The notes under the pieces were generated by a model. That model was not told the DNA's origin. It did no database searches and saw only the letters and a list, made by a program, of their open reading frames with translations. From assembly GCF_026672425.1 (NCBI RefSeq), contig NZ_JAPPRC010000003.1:1222501-1286500 (forward strand): DNA of 64,000 nucleotides, in the 5' to 3' direction. The position numbers and the translations under genes are program-made. The stretch is from Pannonibacter sp. SL95. GTDB taxonomy: Bacteria; Pseudomonadota; Alphaproteobacteria; Rhizobiales; Stappiaceae. Below are positions 63,191 through 64,000 of this stretch, one piece after another. Position 1 is the stretch's first letter. Each line of letters starts with the position of its first letter.

Positions 63191-64000
63191 TCAGCCGCCG
63201 GTGTCGCCGGACTTCAGCTCCGGATGCAGCTTCTTGCCGAGGATATGCGTGCTCTGGCCAATCACGTGATGCGCCGCGCCGACGATCAGCGGATCCGGTG
63301 TCCCGACCAGATGATGATCCTTGTCGGGATAGGGCAGGGAACTGAGGAAATGCTCCATGCAGTTGAGACGCGCGCGCTTCTTGTCATCGGATTTCACGAT
63401 GGTCCAGGGCGCATCCGCCGTGTCGGTATAGAAGAACATTGCCTCCTTGGCCTCGGTGTAGTCGTCCCACTTGTTGAGTGACGCAAGGTCGATCGGGGAG
63501 AGCTTCCACTGCTTCAGCGGATCTGTCTGGCGTTCGGTGAAGCGCTTTCGCTGTTCTTCCTGGGTGACCGAGAACCAGTATTTGAACAACCGGACCCCGT
63601 CCCGCACCAGCATGCGTTCGAATTCCGGACACTGGCGCATGAATTCCAGATACTGGCTGGCGGTGCAGAACCCCATGACGCGCTCGACGCCGGCCCGGTT
63701 GTACCAGGACCGGTCGAACAGCACCATTTCTGCCGGCAGAGGGAAGGTGCTGGATGTAGCGCTGGAAGTACCACTGCGTTGCCTCGCGCTCGGTTGGCTT
63801 CTGCAAAGCAACCACGGTCGCGCCGCGCGGATTGAGGTGTTCCATGAAGCGCTTGATGGTGCCGCCCTTGCCGGCAGCGTCACGGCCTTCGAACAGGATG
63901 ATCACCCGTTGTCCGGTTTCCTTGATCCAGCGTTGTGCCTTCAGAAGCTCAGCCTGCAGCTTCGCCTTGCGTTTCTCATAGGGGTCGGATCGCATGCGTG
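63191..64000 (-). pseudogene. ppk2: Polyphosphate kinase 2, frameshifted and cut by window end
   Basis: Two frames together make a PPK2-family enzyme that phosphorylates nucleoside diphosphates from polyphosphate or the reverse. The first (from the right edge) has [20 protein letters not shown], the Walker A, and [20 protein letters not shown]; it loses sense after YIQHLPSAG. The second resumes at [20 protein letters not shown] and continues through the lid and C-terminus ([20 protein letters not shown]). The junction at about 63728-63735 is explained by one extra base. The N-terminus may extend beyond base 64000. Error and real mutation cannot be told apart here. Confidence 0.88.

Overview
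The window is GC-rich, densely packed alphaproteobacterial chromosome. Three things point to the Hyphomicrobiales, perhaps near Stappiaceae: an Entner-Doudoroff cluster next to an FrcBCA-type sugar importer, a giant membrane protein resembling the growth-pole ring protein (GPR/RgsE) of polar-growing Rhizobiales, and an SbmA/BacA transporter. The genus is inference. I saw no rRNA, tRNA, CRISPR array, insertion sequence or prophage.

Layout. 1-4203: an R-body (Reb) locus, with the end of a sigma-70-type factor, a small RebB protein, a large RebB-like fusion, two unrecognised proteins and two nearly identical RebB copies. 4343-12655: trhO, an SMP-30 lactonase, an Lrp regulator divergent from alanine dehydrogenase, twin glycine-zipper lipoproteins, pgi, a PhnA protein, a rhodanese and a Na+/Ca2+ antiporter. 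12909-21601: eda, edd, zwf, then frcA, frcC, frcB and a ROK regulator, all on the minus strand. 22142-32910: fadD, a TetR-controlled DevBCA exporter whose permease gene is frameshifted, an orphan molybdenum hydroxylase subunit, BacA, an EamA transporter and a stand-alone AsnC ligand-binding domain. 33030-35948: a TPP riboswitch, a likely leader ORF, thiM, thiD and a TRAP binding protein. 35997-47452: FAH-family hydrolase, FadL porin, metallophosphoesterase plus glycosyltransferase, threonine dehydratase, DUF2336 protein, CheZ-like protein, MFS transporter and dgcN-dgcA. 47564-51836: an Mla-type lipid ABC transporter. 52030-64000: the giant repeat protein, a small conserved protein, an Hpt protein, a ferredoxin, an MFS transporter divergent from an AraC regulator, a universal stress protein, a VWA protein and a frameshifted ppk2 cut by the window end.

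How the genes work together. Imported sugar can enter through Frc and be oxidised through Pgi, Zwf, Edd and Eda. The SMP-30 gene, pgi, edd and zwf all carry a similar LacI-like operator just upstream, so they look like one regulon. No canonical pgl is seen beside zwf, so the SMP-30 lactonase may fill that step. The thi genes form a salvage operon under TPP control. The most unusual region is the Reb locus; the most informative for cell biology is the 1809-residue protein with an unbroken run of 22-residue repeats.
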